Below are positions 23,000 to 25,129 of a stretch of 25,129 nt of DNA, piece after piece. The notes under the pieces were generated by a model. The model was given only the letters and a program-made list of their open reading frames with translations, was not told where the DNA came from and did not search any database. Each line of letters opens with the position of its first letter. Position 1 is the first letter of the stretch. A program made the position numbers and the translations under genes. The stretch is from Cryomorphaceae bacterium. Its GTDB lineage: Bacteria > Bacteroidota > Bacteroidia > Flavobacteriales > Schleiferiaceae. The DNA is taken from positions 1 to 25,129 of the forward strand of contig JAIUMB010000008.1 in NCBI GenBank assembly GCA_022565745.1, written 5' to 3'.

Positions 23000-23812
23000 A
23001 TGAAATTATTACTCATAGGCGCCGGTAATATGGGGCTTACGTATACCCAAGGCATGGCAAAATCCAGTTGGTTTGACCGCAAAAAACCTATGGTTTACGA
23101 CATCAACCCCCAACTTATTGCCCGTTTAAAAAAGGAAGGTACATTCGATGTACACGAAAGCCTTGAATCCTGTTTACCCAATGCTGATATTGTGTTTATT
23201 GCGGTTAAACCCTATCACGCAGAAGAGCTGTTTGCAAACATCAAAGACATGATCAAAGAACAGCAAATTTTTGTCAGCTTAATGGCCGGTGTTACCATTG
23301 ATTTCATAGAAAATAAATTAGGCGCTAAAAAAGTAGTGCGCACCATGCCCAACCTTCCGGCAAAAATCGGGAAAGGCATAACCTCATACACGGCATCTAA
23401 AGAGGTGACGCGTATTGAATTGATCACCGTCAGGAGTTTACTAGACACCACCGGTGAGTCCATTCACGTAGATGACGAAACATTTATCGACAAGTCTACC
23501 GGTATTTCTGGTTCGGGCCCGGCTTATGTCTTTTACTTTATGCAATCGATGCTGGAAGCGGCCTTAAAAATGGGGTTTTCAGAACACGACTCAAAAGTAC
23601 TGGTCAGCAATACTTTCGAAGGTGCTGTAGAACTCTTTCACCAATCGGATTTATCTCCAACCACTTGGATGAAGCGCGTAGCTTCTAAGGGCGGAACTAC
23701 ACAGGCAGCGTTAGACTCCATGGAAGACAACAACATTAAGTCGTTGATTGAAGAGGCCGCTTATGCCGCTTTTAATCGTGCTGTAGAACTAGGAAATGAA
23801 AACAATAAATAA
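23000..23812 (+). CDS. proC: Pyrroline-5-carboxylate reductase
   Basis: ProC reduces pyrroline-5-carboxylate to proline with NAD(P)H, the last step of proline synthesis. The 270-residue protein has the N-terminal Rossmann glycine motif GAGNMG (7-12), the conserved MPNLPAKIGKG (116-126), the ISGSGPAYVF block (169-178) that shapes the active site and dimer, and SKGGTTQAAL (229-238). The length fits the family. The start ATG at 23000 gives MKLLLIGAGNMG at once. The stop shares one base with the proB ATG, so proC, proB and proA form one operon with coupled translation at least for the first two. I see no strong promoter box upstream. Confidence 0.97.
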   Translation: MKLLLIGAGNMGLTYTQGMAKSSWFDRKKPMVYDINPQLIARLKKEGTFDVHESLESCLPNADIVFIAVKPYHAEELFANIKDMIKEQQIFVSLMAGVTIDFIENKLGAKKVVRTMPNLPAKIGKGITSYTASKEVTRIELITVRSLLDTTGESIHVDDETFIDKSTGISGSGPAYVFYFMQSMLEAALKMGFSEHDSKVLVSNTFEGAVELFHQSDLSPTTWMKRVASKGGTTQAALDSMEDNNIKSLIEEAAYAAFNRAVELGNENNK

Positions 23813-24603
23813 TGGAACATTTTGAAAAACGCATAGTGGTCAAAGTTGGCACCAATGTGATGACCAATCGCAACAATCGTATTGTGGGTCCAGTTTTGAG
23901 AAATCTCATTCGTCAAATCTCATGGCTCTATGAACGCGACGTAGTAACTGCGTTGGTATCTTCAGGATCTGCCATTGCAGGTAAAGAAGTGCTGGGAGAA
24001 TGCTCGGCTGTAGATGAAACCACCCGCCGACAAATTTACTCCTCCGTTGGTCAACCCCGGTTGATGCGTCACTATTACTCTATGTTTCACGACATTGGTA
24101 TGCGGTGCGCACAGGTATTGGCCACCAAAAGAGACTTTTCGGCCGGAGAGTATCGCGACAACATGACCAACTGCTATGAAGCTCTCATCAACGAAGGCAT
24201 CATTCCCATTGCCAATGAAGACGACACCGTATCGTTGACCAATTCCATGTTTACCGACAACGACGAGCTGGCCAGCTTGGTTGCAGAGTTAATCGGCGCA
24301 GATATGCTGATTTTACTCACCGACATAGACGGTGTTTTTAATGGCCACCCCGACGATGAAAACTCAACCTTAATTAGTCACGTTAACGTAGACCAAGATG
24401 TGGAGCAGTACATCAAAGCCTCAAACAAAGCATTTGGCGAAGGCCGAGGCGGCATGAAGTCAAAGATCAAAGTGGCTAAAAAAGCAGCCAAAAACGGAAT
24501 CCCCACCTACATCGCCAACGGCAAAGATGAAAACATCATCATCGACATTGTCAACGGTATGCAAAAAGGGACATTGATTACCGACGATTCTATTAACAAA
24601 TAA
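23812..24603 (+). CDS. proB: Glutamate 5-kinase without PUA domain
   Basis: ProB phosphorylates glutamate with ATP, the first step of proline synthesis. The 263-residue protein is the amino-acid kinase domain only: VKVGTNVMT (10-18, nucleotide site), LVSSGSAIAGKE (48-59), the substrate and metal site NEDDTVSL (135-142), FTDNDELASLVAELIGAD (147-164), LLTDIDGVF (168-176), and the ATP-binding GRGGMKSKIK (211-220). It ends where the C-terminal PUA domain of the longer E. coli enzyme (about 367 residues) would begin, so it is the short form. Feedback inhibition by proline is a property of the kinase domain and may remain. It overlaps proC by one base and lies 11 bases before proA. Confidence 0.96.
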   Translation: MEHFEKRIVVKVGTNVMTNRNNRIVGPVLRNLIRQISWLYERDVVTALVSSGSAIAGKEVLGECSAVDETTRRQIYSSVGQPRLMRHYYSMFHDIGMRCAQVLATKRDFSAGEYRDNMTNCYEALINEGIIPIANEDDTVSLTNSMFTDNDELASLVAELIGADMLILLTDIDGVFNGHPDDENSTLISHVNVDQDVEQYIKASNKAFGEGRGGMKSKIKVAKKAAKNGIPTYIANGKDENIIIDIVNGMQKGTLITDDSINK

Positions 24604-24614
24604 AAACAACCCCC

Positions 24615-25129
24615 ATGACATTAATAAACAGCAAAACAAAAGACAACGTACTAAGCAGCATGATGCGCTTACTGGACGAAAGAAGAACAGACATCATCGA
24701 GGCCAATAAGCGCGACTTAGCAGCATTCAATAGAGACGACCGCGCATTATACGATCGCTTGGTTATTGACGAATCTAAAGTTGACGGCATGATTCAGGCC
24801 ATTCAGGAAGTCAAAGACCAAGATGACCCCGTTGGTAAGAAAATCTCTCAAGTTAAGCTAGAGAACGGCCTGGACATCATCAACAAAACCGACCCCTTCG
24901 GCACCATCATGATCATTTACGAAAGTCGTCCGGATGTCACCATTGAAGCTGCCGTATTAGCGTTTAAGGCCAACAACAAAATTTTACTCAAAGGGGGAAA
25001 AGAAGCGTCTCATAGCAATCGTATTTTAGTCGACCTTTGGCACGACGCATTAAAAGAGAACAACCTATCCTCTGATTGGATTGTTATGTTGGAAATGAAC
25101 CGCGAAGAAACCCAAGCATTTTTGAGAAA
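24615..25129 (+). CDS. proA: Glutamate-5-semialdehyde dehydrogenase (gamma-glutamyl phosphate reductase), 5' part
   Basis: ProA reduces glutamyl-5-phosphate from ProB to glutamate-5-semialdehyde, which cyclises to the ProC substrate. The ATG at 24615 is 11 bases after the proB stop, and the gene runs off the right edge; 171 codons are visible of roughly 400. The family signature block PFGTIMIIYESRPDVTIEA is seen at about residues 94-112, followed by KANNKILLKGGKEASHSNR, the nucleotide-binding helix region. The catalytic cysteine lies beyond the window. The N-terminus is shorter and less conserved than in E. coli. Membership of the proCBA operon fits the call. Confidence 0.95.
   Translation, partial: MTLINSKTKDNVLSSMMRLLDERRTDIIEANKRDLAAFNRDDRALYDRLVIDESKVDGMIQAIQEVKDQDDPVGKKISQVKLENGLDIINKTDPFGTIMIIYESRPDVTIEAAVLAFKANNKILLKGGKEASHSNRILVDLWHDALKENNLSSDWIVMLEMNREETQAFLR

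Noticed and set aside
22818..23003. 61-codon plus-strand frame before proC
   Set aside because: No recognisable family, no promoter, and it overlaps the proC start.

Overview
The window looks like chromosomal DNA of a member of the Bacteroidota, most likely a Flavobacteriales-type bacterium. Four things point there: repeated TAnnTTTG promoter boxes (the Bacteroidota -7 element) in front of genes, an S46 dipeptidyl-peptidase, two proteins ending in type IX secretion (T9SS) sorting domains, and a Lacal_2735-type small protein. I see no insertion sequence, phage, CRISPR array or recognisable defence island. Most of it is ordinary housekeeping DNA with a more variable middle section.

Layout. 1-2510: 5' part of a metallo-beta-lactamase-fold hydrolase gene and an Asp/Glu-specific S46 peptidase (DPP11 type), both minus strand. 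2903-3199: tRNA-Lys(TTT) and tRNA-Leu(GAG) behind one consensus promoter, each followed by a hairpin terminator. 3348-5448: DoxX-family protein, MFS transporter and a 54-residue small protein, minus strand. 5578-7692: uvrB, preceded by an overlapping 28-codon gene for a predicted single-span membrane peptide. 7693-8773: about 1.1 kb without a convincing gene, with small hairpins. 8774-11237: outer-membrane beta-barrel protein, an endonuclease/exonuclease/phosphatase-family protein, a tandem duplication carrying a hexanucleotide repeat, and a cysteine-rich META-like lipoprotein. 11336-15023: a TIGR03032-type protein overlapping the first of two paralogous secreted FG-GAP/VCBS proteins, which are separated by a 14-bp perfect inverted repeat. 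15097-18325: Pif1-like helicase with a C-terminal HTH domain, a short SSB, and divergently a small zinc-ribbon protein. 18309-22631: a minus-strand operon of Smr-domain protein, small tail-anchored protein, mutL and two rhomboid proteases. 23000-25129: proC-proB-proA, proline synthesis from glutamate, with proA cut by the window edge.

How genes work together. uvrB, mutL, ssb and the Pif1-like helicase are DNA-maintenance genes but lie in separate units. proBA make glutamate-5-semialdehyde, which cyclises to pyrroline-5-carboxylate for ProC. The T9SS proteins, the S46 peptidase, the beta-barrel and the lipoprotein are cell-envelope or extracellular products.

I found no clear new multi-gene system. 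The best leads are the uvrB-coupled micropeptide gene, the MutL with a degenerate endonuclease motif, the TIGR03032/T9SS gene pair with near-identical sorting domains in the two paralogs, and the duplicated hexamer-repeat element.
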